Positions 7,270-13,820 of a DNA stretch of 15,948 nt are shown one piece after another (the stretch's first letter is position 1; the number at the start of each line of letters is the position of its first letter). The notes under the pieces are model-generated. The model was not told where the DNA came from, searched no databases, and saw only the letters and a list, made by a program, of their open reading frames with translations. The DNA comes from Anaerolineae bacterium. GTDB lineage: Bacteria > Chloroflexota > Anaerolineae > B4-G1 > SLSP01. Location: positions 1-15,948 of the forward strand of contig JAIOSN010000089.1 in the NCBI GenBank assembly GCA_021107605.1, read 5' to 3'. A program made the position numbers and the translations under genes.

Positions 7270-8964
7270 ATGAAAAAACAACTTAAAACCAAATACTGGA
7301 TTGCATTTTTGATCTTCGCGGCCGTGCTCAGGCTACTAGCGTTAGCCCACACGCCACTCAGCCCCGACGAGGCGTTACTCGCGCTCCCTTCCTGGGACGT
7401 GAGCCGTGGGGCAGCGTGGCCACTCACCGCAGCCAGCCCGCTTCTTCTAACGGGCAACGCGCTCCTCTTTACGCTCTTTGGGCCGGGTGACGGTCTGGCG
7501 CGCCTGCTCCCCGCCCTGCTCGGCAGCGCGTTGGTGCTCCTGCCACTCCTCTGGCGCCGGCAGATAGGTGAAGGTGGCGCACTCGTCGCTGCCGGGCTAC
7601 TCGCCCTCTCACCGCTGGCGCTCTTCGCCTCCCGGCACTTGACCGCCGCCGGCACCGGCGCGCTGGGCGGCGCGTTGGTGCTGACCGCGCTCTGGCAACC
7701 GGAGATGTCCCAAAAGCGACAACGCGCCGCCATCGCTGTCGGTCTAGCACTAGGCTTGACCGGCGGCCCAGTCTTCTACGACTTGCTGTTGCCCGGCCTG
7801 CTGGCGTGGGCCATCACGCGACTCCCCGCACCGGAGCGCGCGACTCTCAAAGCCGGGCTAGTAGCTGGCCTCGCGGGAGCCGTCCTCATCTCCATCGGGT
7901 TGGGTTGGCATTGGAACGGTTGGAGCGGGCCGGGTGCGGGTCTGGCCGCCTGGCTGACCGGCTGGCACGCCGCCGGAGCCGCGTCCGCTAACCCCGCGCT
8001 CCTGCTGCTCTACGAACCACTCACCTTGCTCTTAGCCGGCGGGGGCGCGCTTCTCCTCTTCGTCCAGAAAAAACGGCGGGCACTCGCCGGCTGGGGACTC
8101 TGGACGCTCTATGCCATCTTGCTCACCGCGCTCCGGTCAGGCGCGGAACCGCTCTCCCTGCTCGCTGTCCTCATCCCGCTGGCGTTGCTGGCAGGGAAGG
8201 CTGGCGGCTACCTATTGCACGAGATTCCCCGGTGGCGTTGGCGCGGCGCTAGAATCCACGCGCTACTGAGCCTGACCTTCTGGCTCTTTGCTGGGCTGGC
8301 CCTCACCCGCCAGACCTCCAATCTCAAGAACGGGCTGGAATTTCTACTTCTCTTCCTGATTATCATCGTCCAGGGATTGCTAGTGGCCGGATTCCGCACC
8401 CTGACCCGCCGCGCGGCAGCATGGCAAGGACTGCTGGTCGGGACGGCCGCCGCGCTCCTCCTTATCCAGCTGAGTTTTGGTTGGGGCGTGAACTTTGCGC
8501 GGTTTGCCAACGTCAACGAGCCGCTGGTCGCCTCCGCCGCTTCCTTCGACCTGCGCAATCTCCGCCGCACAGTGGAAGATCTGCGAATCGCTCACCACGA
8601 GAGCGAGGAGACCTTCACCGTCACCGTGCTGGCTGGCGCATCGGGAAGCACCGCCGCGCTCCGTTGGGCGCTCCGCGACCTTTCCACGCTGGAAGTCGCG
8701 GATAGTTGGCCCCTCGTCCTGCCCCACCTGCTCCTCACGCCAGCCGAGTACGTCCCGCCCGCTGGTGCAGAGATCGGCGCCCTGCGCGGAGCGCAATTCA
8801 CCGTCAGCACACACCTCGGCGGCCCCATCCCCGGCTGCACCAACCTCTTCCCGCCGCTTTGCGAGGCGCCTCTCGATTGGTACTTCTACCGCCAGTCACC
8901 GCACCCGCTGCAACAGGAGCACTTCATCCTCTGGGAGACTAGGCAATTGCAAATGGCAAATTAG
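7270..8964 (+). CDS. GT-C-fold membrane glycosyltransferase-like protein (partner of the YYY protein)
   Basis: 564 residues with about ten to twelve membrane helices. An acidic pair (SPDEALLAL, D33/E34) lies in the first extracytoplasmic loop, where GT-C enzymes such as protein mannosyltransferases and ArnT carry a catalytic or metal-binding Asp. The following stretch (SWDVSRG, then SPLLLTGNALLFTLFGPGD and ARLLPALLG) is the usual GT-C continuation. The C-terminal 120 residues are mostly soluble. Size, motif and position directly behind the YYY gene agree with the TIGR03663-type proteins that co-occur with the YYY family; the exact family is from memory and needs a profile search. It presumably uses a lipid-linked sugar donor at the outer face of the membrane. 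The stop lies in an AT-rich string (GCAATTGCAAATGGCAAATT). Confidence 0.82.
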   Translation: MKKQLKTKYWIAFLIFAAVLRLLALAHTPLSPDEALLALPSWDVSRGAAWPLTAASPLLLTGNALLFTLFGPGDGLARLLPALLGSALVLLPLLWRRQIGEGGALVAAGLLALSPLALFASRHLTAAGTGALGGALVLTALWQPEMSQKRQRAAIAVGLALGLTGGPVFYDLLLPGLLAWAITRLPAPERATLKAGLVAGLAGAVLISIGLGWHWNGWSGPGAGLAAWLTGWHAAGAASANPALLLLYEPLTLLLAGGGALLLFVQKKRRALAGWGLWTLYAILLTALRSGAEPLSLLAVLIPLALLAGKAGGYLLHEIPRWRWRGARIHALLSLTFWLFAGLALTRQTSNLKNGLEFLLLFLIIIVQGLLVAGFRTLTRRAAAWQGLLVGTAAALLLIQLSFGWGVNFARFANVNEPLVASAASFDLRNLRRTVEDLRIAHHESEETFTVTVLAGASGSTAALRWALRDLSTLEVADSWPLVLPHLLLTPAEYVPPAGAEIGALRGAQFTVSTHLGGPIPGCTNLFPPLCEAPLDWYFYRQSPHPLQQEHFILWETRQLQMAN

Positions 8965-8969
8965 CTTCC

Positions 8970-9019
8970 CCCGTGGCTAAAGACCACGGGCTAAGTAGCC
9001 GCGGTTTCCATACCGCGCC
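8970..9019. repeat. Two REP-like palindromes between the GT-C and HD genes
   Basis: The first hairpin is CCCGTGG / CCACGGG (8970-8976 with 8984-8990). The second is CGCGGT / ACCGCG (9000-9005 with 9012-9017). The 26 bases 8994-9019 recur identically at 10033-10058. Neither hairpin is followed by a T run, so these look like dispersed repeats more than terminators, although the first could still slow transcription. Confidence 0.75.
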
Positions 9020-9066
9020 TAGCTCCGCAGACTCATAACAGCAATCTCACAATCGCCCATACTCAC

Positions 9067-9071
9067 AGGAG
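9067..9071 (+). promoter_or_regulatory. Ribosome binding site AGGAG deciding the HD-protein start
   Basis: AGGAG ends 5 bp before the ATG at 9077. This supports ATG 9077 over the adjacent in-frame TTG at 9074. Confidence 0.75.
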
Positions 9072-9076
9072 ATTTG

Positions 9077-9700
9077 ATGAATATACCGACTTTGTCACAA
9101 GCAGAAACTTATCTTTCCGAGGCCCAGGCGTTGAATCCCGGCCCGTGGGTGCAACATTCAATCTGGGCGGCGCGGGCAGCCCAGGCAATTGCTGCGCACC
9201 ATCCCGACATTGATCCTGCCGCCGCCTACATCCTGGGTCTCCTGCACGATATTGGCCGGCGTGTAGGAGTCACCGGGATGCGGCACACCCTGGACGGGTA
9301 TCGCTTCTTGCAATCCCAGGGGTTTGAGGACGCCGCCCGCAGCTGTTTGACCCATTCGTTCCCCATTAAAGATGTCGCCTTCATCACCGGGAAATGGGAT
9401 GGTTCGGCTGCGGAACTGCGGTTTGTCGAGGATTACCTTACCCGGATCGAGTACACGGTATATGATAGGTTAATTCAGCTGGCCGACACCGTGGCCTTAC
9501 CCTCAGGCTTTTGCCTGATCGAGCAGCGGTTCGTTGACGTGACGCTGCGCTATGGATTCAATGTCCACACACTGCAAAAATGGCGGGCCTTTCTCGATCT
9601 CCGGCAGGAATTTGAGGCGGCCATCCATTGCTCCATCTACGCTGTCCTGCCCGGCGTGGTGGAAAACACCTTCGGGGAGCTACGTGGAAACGTGGAGTAG
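9077..9700 (+). CDS. HD-domain metal-dependent phosphohydrolase
   Basis: 207 residues, soluble. The HD-superfamily metal ligands are visible in order: H27 (WVQHSIWAARAA), the H57-D58 pair (LLHDIGRR), H93 (CLTHSFP) and D137 (LIQLADTVAL). That set suggests a working catalytic centre. HD proteins of this size act on nucleotides or phosphomonoesters, but nothing in the sequence fixes the substrate. A good AGGAG lies 5 bp before the ATG. The gene stands alone, with REP-like repeats on both sides; a 26-base identical repeat (8994-9019 and 10033-10058) brackets it and the mosaic that follows. Confidence 0.88.
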   Translation: MNIPTLSQAETYLSEAQALNPGPWVQHSIWAARAAQAIAAHHPDIDPAAAYILGLLHDIGRRVGVTGMRHTLDGYRFLQSQGFEDAARSCLTHSFPIKDVAFITGKWDGSAAELRFVEDYLTRIEYTVYDRLIQLADTVALPSGFCLIEQRFVDVTLRYGFNVHTLQKWRAFLDLRQEFEAAIHCSIYAVLPGVVENTFGELRGNVE

Positions 9701-10086
9701 GCTCGGCAACCGCAGACCGGAACGCCCCGGCATGAAGTGCCAGGGCTACGCAGCAACGCCCGCCAAAGCGGGCTACTCCAACCAGCGTCATTCCGAGCGG
9801 AACGTAGCGCCGCGGAGTGCAGTCGAGGAATCTCTATCTTTTGGCGAGGGTCTCCCCGCAGCCACGGGAGATTCCTCGCGGGCGTGGCGCTAATGAATGC
9901 TTTAGCGCCGCGATTGGGAAAGCGCGGCTACGCAGCGATGCCCGCTGCAGCGGGCTAGGATGTCTTTCCGAGATAGTGCTCCGTGTTCTGTGCGCAGCCC
10001 GTAGGCGAGGAATCTTCGCGTTCGGCATTTGGAGTAGCCGCGGTTTCCATACCGCGCCCAGCTACTTGTAACTTTCAACTATTTTC
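9701..10086. repeat. Repeat mosaic between the HD and CinA-like genes
   Basis: This gap of about 400 bp holds no credible gene. Items in order: hairpin GCCCCGGCA / TGCCAGGGC (9724-9746, one mismatch); hairpin GCCCGC / GCGGGC (9758-9773); a TCATTCCGAGCGGAACGTAG unit from 9788 whose end CGAGGAATCTC (9824-9834) pairs with GAGATTCCTCG (9868-9878); CCGCG / CGCGG (9908-9927); the perfect palindrome GCCCGCTGCAGCGGGC (9940-9955); GCGAGGAATCTT (10005-10016); and the 26-base repeat at 10033-10058. Open frames crossing it (such as the one giving FRAERSAAECSRGI) are translated repeat. Confidence 0.85.
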
Positions 10087-10093
10087 AGAGGAG
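10087..10093 (+). promoter_or_regulatory. Ribosome binding site AGAGGAG for the CinA-like gene
   Basis: A strong purine-rich site 9 bp before the ATG at 10103. It excludes the longer upstream reading from 9983, which is repeat-derived. Confidence 0.75.
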
Positions 10094-10102
10094 AAAAGCA
10101 TT

Positions 10103-10570
10103 ATGAATCAGCCGGATGTAGCGGAAGTTGTCGCCGGTATGTTGGTCAAGCAGGAGTTAACGTTGGGTACGGTGGAGTGCGGCGTGGAAGGGGCGGTCAG
10201 TCGCCGGCTCTTCGCTACGGCTGAAGGGCCATTAGTGCTGGGTAATAGTCTGGTCGTAGAGGAGCCATCTGAAGCGATTACGATTATGGAGTTGCCGCGC
10301 CCGCAGTTCAAGAAGGCTGGAGAGTTCTCGGCGAAGGCGGCGCGCGCGGGAGCGCGGAAGGGTCGGGCTTTCTTGGGCGTGCAGCTCTCTCTGGTGGTTT
10401 GGGGACAGGGTCTCACGTTGGAGGAGAGCCTCTTGCAACCCATCTATCTGGCGGTGGATTTGGGGCGCCAGCGGGCGGAGCGCACGGTGCAGGTGGTGAG
10501 CAAGGAAGCGTTGGTGCAACACGCGCTTACCCTGGTGTGGGAAGTGGTCGGGCAGTCTGGTAGTCTTTAG
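10103..10570 (+). CDS. CinA C-terminal-domain-like protein, catalytic residues apparently lost
   Basis: 155 residues matching the layout of the CinA C-terminal domain (PncC, nicotinamide-mononucleotide amidase). AEVVAGMLVKQELTLGTVEC corresponds to the usual helix plus the TAESCTGG loop. KKAGEFSAKAARAGARKGRA corresponds to the GAVSxxVAxxMAxGAR helix. VQLSLVVWGQG corresponds to the AVTGIAG strand, and PIYLAVDLG to the last strand. The nucleophilic Ser of AESCTGG reads Cys (VECGVEG), and the Tyr/Lys of the YSNEAK block are absent (VVEEPSEAIT). The protein therefore probably does not deamidate NMN by the known mechanism. It may bind a nucleotide, or be a decaying copy. The alignment was made by eye and the similarity is weak. 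The last residues (QSGSL) and the TAG stop fall in a TAGTCGGG tandem repeat. Confidence 0.6.
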   Translation: MNQPDVAEVVAGMLVKQELTLGTVECGVEGAVSRRLFATAEGPLVLGNSLVVEEPSEAITIMELPRPQFKKAGEFSAKAARAGARKGRAFLGVQLSLVVWGQGLTLEESLLQPIYLAVDLGRQRAERTVQVVSKEALVQHALTLVWEVVGQSGSL

Positions 10571-10616
10571 TCGGGTAGTCGGGTAGTCGGGTAGTTGGGT
10601 AGTTGGGTAGTCGTTA
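10557..10616. repeat. Tandem repeat, period 8 (TAGTCGGG)
   Basis: TAGTCTT, three copies of TAGTCGGG, two of TAGTTGGG, then TAGTCG. It starts inside the last codons of the CinA-like gene and supplies its stop. The same unit fills 13557-13642. Confidence 0.92.
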
Positions 10617-10623
10617 GGCGCGT

Positions 10624-10684
10624 GGTCGCTCACTCGCTTGCCTTTTCGCCCTTTCGCTTTTTCGCTCACTCGCTTCCTCACTCG
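10624..10684. repeat. Tandem CGCTCACT / TTTCGC repeat, reverse complement of the comEA tract
   Basis: Pyrimidine-rich tract of TCGCTCAC, TCGCTTGC, TTTTCGCC, CTTTCGCTTT and TTCGCTCAC words. It contains two copies of TCGCTCACTCGC (10626-10637 and 10662-10673), the reverse complement of the 12-mer around the comEA stop. Confidence 0.85.
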
Positions 10685-10887
10685 TCCGTCTGGGGATGCG
10701 TGGCACTTTTAAGGCTAAGGTGGGGCTGGAAATCACCGGCCCCTCTGAGACAAGTCAAAAGCCCCGTAAACGGGGCGCTGCTCCGTAGCCTGGTCGTTCA
10801 CGGCCAGGCGCAGGTCGGCTAGCAGAGCTTGATCGGGATTCCGGCCCGAGCTGTTCTGATTTCCCCACTCACCATTGACCCAGTAGT
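10685..10887. other. Convergent intergenic region without a recognised gene
   Basis: About 200 bp of non-repeat sequence between the two convergent gene blocks. The - strand is open for 67 codons (10733-10936) and gives YYWVNGEWGN and LLADLRLAVNDQATEQ, which I do not recognise. The frame begins inside a dispersed repeat and runs through the terminator-like hairpin, so I do not call it a gene. It could be a remnant of one. Confidence 0.4.
10757..10776 (-). terminator. Rho-independent terminator of the ECF operon (- strand)
   Basis: Read on the - strand, GCCCCG, loop TTTA and CGGGGC are followed at once by TTTTG. It lies about 185 bp past the ecfT stop. On the + strand no T run follows, so it is directional. 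Confidence 0.65.
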
Positions 10888-10934
10888 AGATTCCTCGCGG
10901 GCGCGTCGCTAACGCTCCGCTGGCTCGGAATGAC
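10888..10934. repeat. Dispersed repeat, inverted relative to the unit at 9788
   Basis: The sequence begins AGATTCCTCGCGGGCG (identical to 9869-9884) and ends CTCGGAATGAC, the reverse complement of the GTCATTCCGAG that opens the copy at 9787. Confidence 0.8.
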
Positions 10935-10956
10935 AAGGTGACGTATCATTCCCCAT

Positions 10957-10990
10957 TCGCTCACTCGCCTTCTCGCTTTTTCGCTCTCCA
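10957..10990. repeat. GCGAGAAA-type repeat over the ecfT stop
   Basis: On the - strand, GCGAAAAA, GCGAGAAG, GCGAGTGA and GCGA. This is the same family as 2312-2353, and it encodes the last residues and the TGA of ecfT. Confidence 0.8.
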
Positions 10991-11830
10991 CTTCCCTATT
11001 CCCCAGCCAAAGTAGGCGATTAGCGCGCCCCCCCAGAAGAGCGTGGAACAGGCGCAGAGCAGGTAATCGCCCGGCCCCCACCGCGAGTCGTGCAGCTGCG
11101 TGCGCTCCGAGCTTCCGGAGAAGGCTCTGGCTTGCAGGGTTAGCTCCAACATTTGTGACTTCAGCAGCACGCCCAAGATCAGCGGCACCGCGATTTTGGC
11201 GTAGCTGTGGGTCTTTTGCACTACCCCCATTTTTTCCAGGGCCAGACCGCGCAGCCGTTGCGCCTCGGTGATGGTCTGGATGCGCGTTAAGAGCAACGGA
11301 AAGAAGCGTAGCGTCGAGGAGAAGATGAAGGCGATCTTGTAGGGCAGCCCGGCGCGTACCAGCCCGATGATCAGGTTGTCTAGCTCGGTGGTGAAGATGC
11401 CGACGGGGATTATCAAGACCACGGAGAGGGTTTTGGCGAGGACGCTTAGGCCGTAGAGCAAGCCCTCGCGGTAGAGAGATTGTCCACCCAACAGCCGCCA
11501 GTGGGCGGGAAAGGTGAAGAGCGGCGTCAAGGTGGTACGACCGGCCAGTTGGTGGATTCCCACATGCGGGAAGAAGCCGTGAAAGAAGAGCAACGTGACG
11601 CCAAAGATGGTGGAGAGGAGGAGCACGGAGCGGATGTAATGCCAGTCAATGCCGGCCCAGAGCGCGACGAGGATAATGCCTAGCGTCAGCGACCCGCTGG
11701 CCGCCAGGTTCTGCCAGAGGAGGGCGACGGCGGTGACGGCGCAAATCATAAAGAGCTTGGAGCGGATATCAAGCCGCGTGAAGCAGGAATCGCGGGCTAC
11801 ACGCTGGTAGCTACTCTGGAAGTGACTCAC
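10961..11830 (-). CDS. ecfT: ECF transporter transmembrane component EcfT
   Basis: 289 residues. EcfT is the membrane scaffold that couples the two ATPases to a vitamin- or metal-binding S component. The sequence shows LDIRSKLFM at the start, several membrane helices, and the two coupling-helix motifs near the C-terminus: EAQRLRG (about 189-195) and QARAFSG (about 233-239), matching the paired Ala-Arg-Gly motifs that contact the ATPases. I chose the GTG at 11830, not the upstream TTG at 11854. GTG overlaps the TGA of the ATPase gene as GTGA and has GGAGG 6 bp ahead, so translation is probably coupled. A loop of about 40 residues between helices (FFPHVGIHQLAGRTT onward) is longer than in many EcfT proteins. 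The C-terminal WRAKKREGE and stop come from the GCGAGAAA-type repeat. Confidence 0.92.
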   Translation of the reverse strand: MSHFQSSYQRVARDSCFTRLDIRSKLFMICAVTAVALLWQNLAASGSLTLGIILVALWAGIDWHYIRSVLLLSTIFGVTLLFFHGFFPHVGIHQLAGRTTLTPLFTFPAHWRLLGGQSLYREGLLYGLSVLAKTLSVVLIIPVGIFTTELDNLIIGLVRAGLPYKIAFIFSSTLRFFPLLLTRIQTITEAQRLRGLALEKMGVVQKTHSYAKIAVPLILGVLLKSQMLELTLQARAFSGSSERTQLHDSRWGPGDYLLCACSTLFWGGALIAYFGWGIGKWRAKKREGE

Positions 11831-13554
11831 CGGCCGCCTCCGGGTAGGAAGCAAGCCGCGACTTCCTCCGGCGTCACGTGGAGTGGCGCGCTCCCGCCCG
11901 CTGGTGGGGCGAGTTCCTGCGCCAGCAAGACCGCTTGCGGCGGCGTCAAGTAGGTGCGGCGCAGGAGTTCCTTTGCATGGTATGCGCGGCGCAGCGGGGC
12001 GTCCAGCAAGATCGTCCCCTTGCCCAGCACAATGACGCGCTCCGCGTACTCCGGCATCAAGTAGAGGTGGTGGGTGATGACGATGATGGTTTTTCCGCGC
12101 TGGTGTAACTCCCGGCTCAGCTCCAGGATATATTTGGCCCCGCGATAATCCTGGCCGGTGGTCGGCTCGTCTAGGATGATGATCTCCGGCTCCATCGCCA
12201 ACATTGCGGCGCTGACGAGCCGCGCGCGATCCCCTCTGGGCAGGGAGAGCGGATGGGCGGTGCGTTGGGCCACCAGTCCCAGCTGGCGCAAACTGACCGT
12301 GACCCGTCTCTCGATCTCCGCCTCCGCGTAGCCCAGATTTTGCAGCGCGAACGCTACCTCGTCCTCCACGCTGGCGGTGAAGAGCTGGTCATCCGGGTTC
12401 TGGCCCACGTAGCCGATGCGCTGCGCCAGCTCGCTGGTCTCTAACTGGCGCGTATCTAGGCCGTCCACGGTCACGGTTCCTGCCGTGGGTGTGAGCAAAT
12501 TGAGGAAATGTTTCACCAGCGTCGATTTGCCGGCCCCATTTTGTCCCACCAGCAAGACGTACTCGCCCGCTCTGATCTCCAGGGAGATGTTGTGCAGCGC
12601 CGGGGTCCCGTTAGCGTAGCGCTGGGTTAGGTTTTTGATAGCTAGCAGCGCGGGGCCGAGGTGGTCGGGCGCGGCAACGTGCTCATTTTTGGCGGTGGGG
12701 CAACTAGTGGGTAGCGCGTGCAGTAGCCGTTTGCCCGCCGCCAGCCGGGTGGGCAGTTGCGGGATGACTACTCCCCGCTGGCGCACCAGTTGGAAGGTGC
12801 GGGTGACTTGCGGGGGACGTAGCTGCTGCGCGGCCAACAGTTCCACGCGACTGTAAATCTCCTGGGGCGTGCCCTGCGCCACCAACTCTCCGCCCGCCAG
12901 CAGCACGATGCGGTCGGCATGTGCAGCCAGCTCTTCGGCGTCGTGCCCGGTGAGCAGGATGGTGATGCCCAGCTCGCGGTTCAGCTGGCGCAGCGTGGCG
13001 AAGACCTCTGCCGCGCCCAGCGGGTCAAGTTGCGAGGTTGGCTCGTCCAAGACCAGGAGCGCGGGGCGCATGGCTAAGGCGGCGGCGATGGCCAGTCGCT
13101 GCTTCTGCCCGCCGGAGAGCTCTTGCGGATGCCGTTTTTCGGTGCCGGAGAGTCTTACGGCGGCGAGCACCTGCGGGATGCGCGCTCTGATCTCGGCGCG
13201 AGGCACGCGCAGATTTTCCAGCGCAAAGGCGATCTCGTTTTCCACCGAAGGAGCGACTAGTTGCATCTCCGGGTCCTCGAAGACCAAACCCACGTGGCGT
13301 GCCAGCTCACTGATAGGGTGCTCCACGGTATCCAAGCCGGCCATGATGACCTGACCGAAGAACCGTCCCCCGTAGAATTGCGGCACGCTCCCGTTGAGCG
13401 TCTGGCAGAGCGTGGATTTGCCCGCGCCGGTCGGCCCGATCAGGCCCAAGAATTCCCCCTGGTGAATTTCTAAGTTGATATTCTTGAGGGCCGGGACTTT
13501 AGCGCCGGGGTAGAGATAGGAGACGTTATCAAAATGGGCAATGGGTTTGGTCAT
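11827..13554 (-). CDS. ecfA: Fused double ATPase of an ECF transporter (EcfA-EcfA')
   Basis: 575 residues with two ABC ATPase domains in one chain. It powers vitamin or metal uptake with EcfT. Domain 1 (about 6-235): Walker A GPTGAGKS 40-47, Q-loop region VFEDPEMQL, signature LSGGQ 146-150, Walker B LLVLDE, H-loop H204. Domain 2 (about 303-520): Walker A GQNGAGKS 337-344, Q-loop GQNPDDQ, signature reduced to LSLPRGD (436-442), Walker B IIILDE 458-463, H-loop H495. Between them is a linker of about 65 residues, and an Ala/Pro-rich tail closes the chain. Fusion of the two ATPases is known in ECF systems such as YkoD. The altered second signature suggests that only one composite site has a full set of motifs. 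EcfT follows with a 4-bp overlap. No S component is nearby, so the substrate cannot be read here. Confidence 0.93.
   Translation of the reverse strand: MTKPIAHFDNVSYLYPGAKVPALKNINLEIHQGEFLGLIGPTGAGKSTLCQTLNGSVPQFYGGRFFGQVIMAGLDTVEHPISELARHVGLVFEDPEMQLVAPSVENEIAFALENLRVPRAEIRARIPQVLAAVRLSGTEKRHPQELSGGQKQRLAIAAALAMRPALLVLDEPTSQLDPLGAAEVFATLRQLNRELGITILLTGHDAEELAAHADRIVLLAGGELVAQGTPQEIYSRVELLAAQQLRPPQVTRTFQLVRQRGVVIPQLPTRLAAGKRLLHALPTSCPTAKNEHVAAPDHLGPALLAIKNLTQRYANGTPALHNISLEIRAGEYVLLVGQNGAGKSTLVKHFLNLLTPTAGTVTVDGLDTRQLETSELAQRIGYVGQNPDDQLFTASVEDEVAFALQNLGYAEAEIERRVTVSLRQLGLVAQRTAHPLSLPRGDRARLVSAAMLAMEPEIIILDEPTTGQDYRGAKYILELSRELHQRGKTIIVITHHLYLMPEYAERVIVLGKGTILLDAPLRRAYHAKELLRRTYLTPPQAVLLAQELAPPAGGSAPLHVTPEEVAACFLPGGGR
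11837..11841 (-). promoter_or_regulatory. Ribosome binding site GGAGG of ecfT inside the ecfA end
   Basis: GGAGG on the - strand ends 6 bp before the GTG at 11830, within the last codons of the ATPase gene (PGGGR). This decides the ecfT start. Confidence 0.75.
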
Positions 13555-13556
13555 AT

Positions 13557-13642
13557 CGTCAGGGAGTCTGATAGTCGGGTAGTCTGATAGTCAGGTAGGC
13601 GGGTAGTCGATAGTCGGGTAGTCGGGTAATCTGATAGTCGCC
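13557..13642. repeat. Tandem TAGTCGGG / TAGTCTGA repeat upstream of ecfA
   Basis: AGTCTGAT, AGTCGGGT, AGTCTGAT, AGTCAGGT, AGGCGGGT and similar words run to within 3 bp of the ecfA start codon, in the would-be leader of the ECF operon. There is no clear ribosome binding site. I see no known riboswitch fold in the leader. Confidence 0.88.
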
Positions 13643-13652
13643 AGGCTTAGTT

Positions 13653-13693
13653 TTTTCTCAGTGTCCTCCGTGCCTCCGTGGTGAAATTTTGGA
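13653..13693. repeat. Dispersed repeat, CCGTGGTGAAATTTTGG type
   Basis: TTTTTTCTCAGTGTCC, TCCGTGCCTCCGTGGTG, then AAATTTTGG. It resembles 14095-14147 (TTCTTAGCGTCC, GCATCTTTGCGGTGAAAATT) and the end of 1522-1596, suggesting one dispersed family. Confidence 0.65.
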
Positions 13694-13758
13694 GAAGCTT
13701 TACGTAACACGCCATACGCAACCCAAACAGAGCTCTCAACTTATTTGAAACATCTCGT

Positions 13759-13786
13759 ATTATAACCCGTCAAACCAGGAGACCAA
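13759..13786 (-). promoter_or_regulatory. Possible promoter of the ECF operon
   Basis: On the - strand, TTGGTC (13786-13781) and TATAAT (13764-13759) are separated by 16 bp. It would give a leader of about 200 nt before ecfA. The -10 is perfect and the -35 is weak. Confidence 0.35.
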
Positions 13787-13820
13787 ACTCGCCTGGGTGC
13801 GTTTCAGGATTAGTAAGATA

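Noticed and set aside
8970..8990. Terminator after the GT-C gene
   Set aside because: The 7-bp stem has no T run after it, and the neighbouring palindrome is a repeat found elsewhere in the window.
9737..10071. ORFs in the gap between the HD and CinA-like genes
   Set aside because: Their translations are of palindromic and dispersed repeats, with no consistent codon pattern.
10733..10936. 67-codon - strand ORF as a gene
   Set aside because: It starts inside a dispersed repeat, runs through a terminator-like hairpin, lacks a ribosome binding site and matches nothing I recognise.
12869..13354. 161-codon ORF antisense to ecfA
   Set aside because: Ser/Ala-rich antisense shadow of the ATPase motifs.
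13557..13642. CRISPR or riboswitch in the ECF leader
   Set aside because: The sequence is a simple TAGTCNGG tandem tract. It has no spacers and no recognisable aptamer core.
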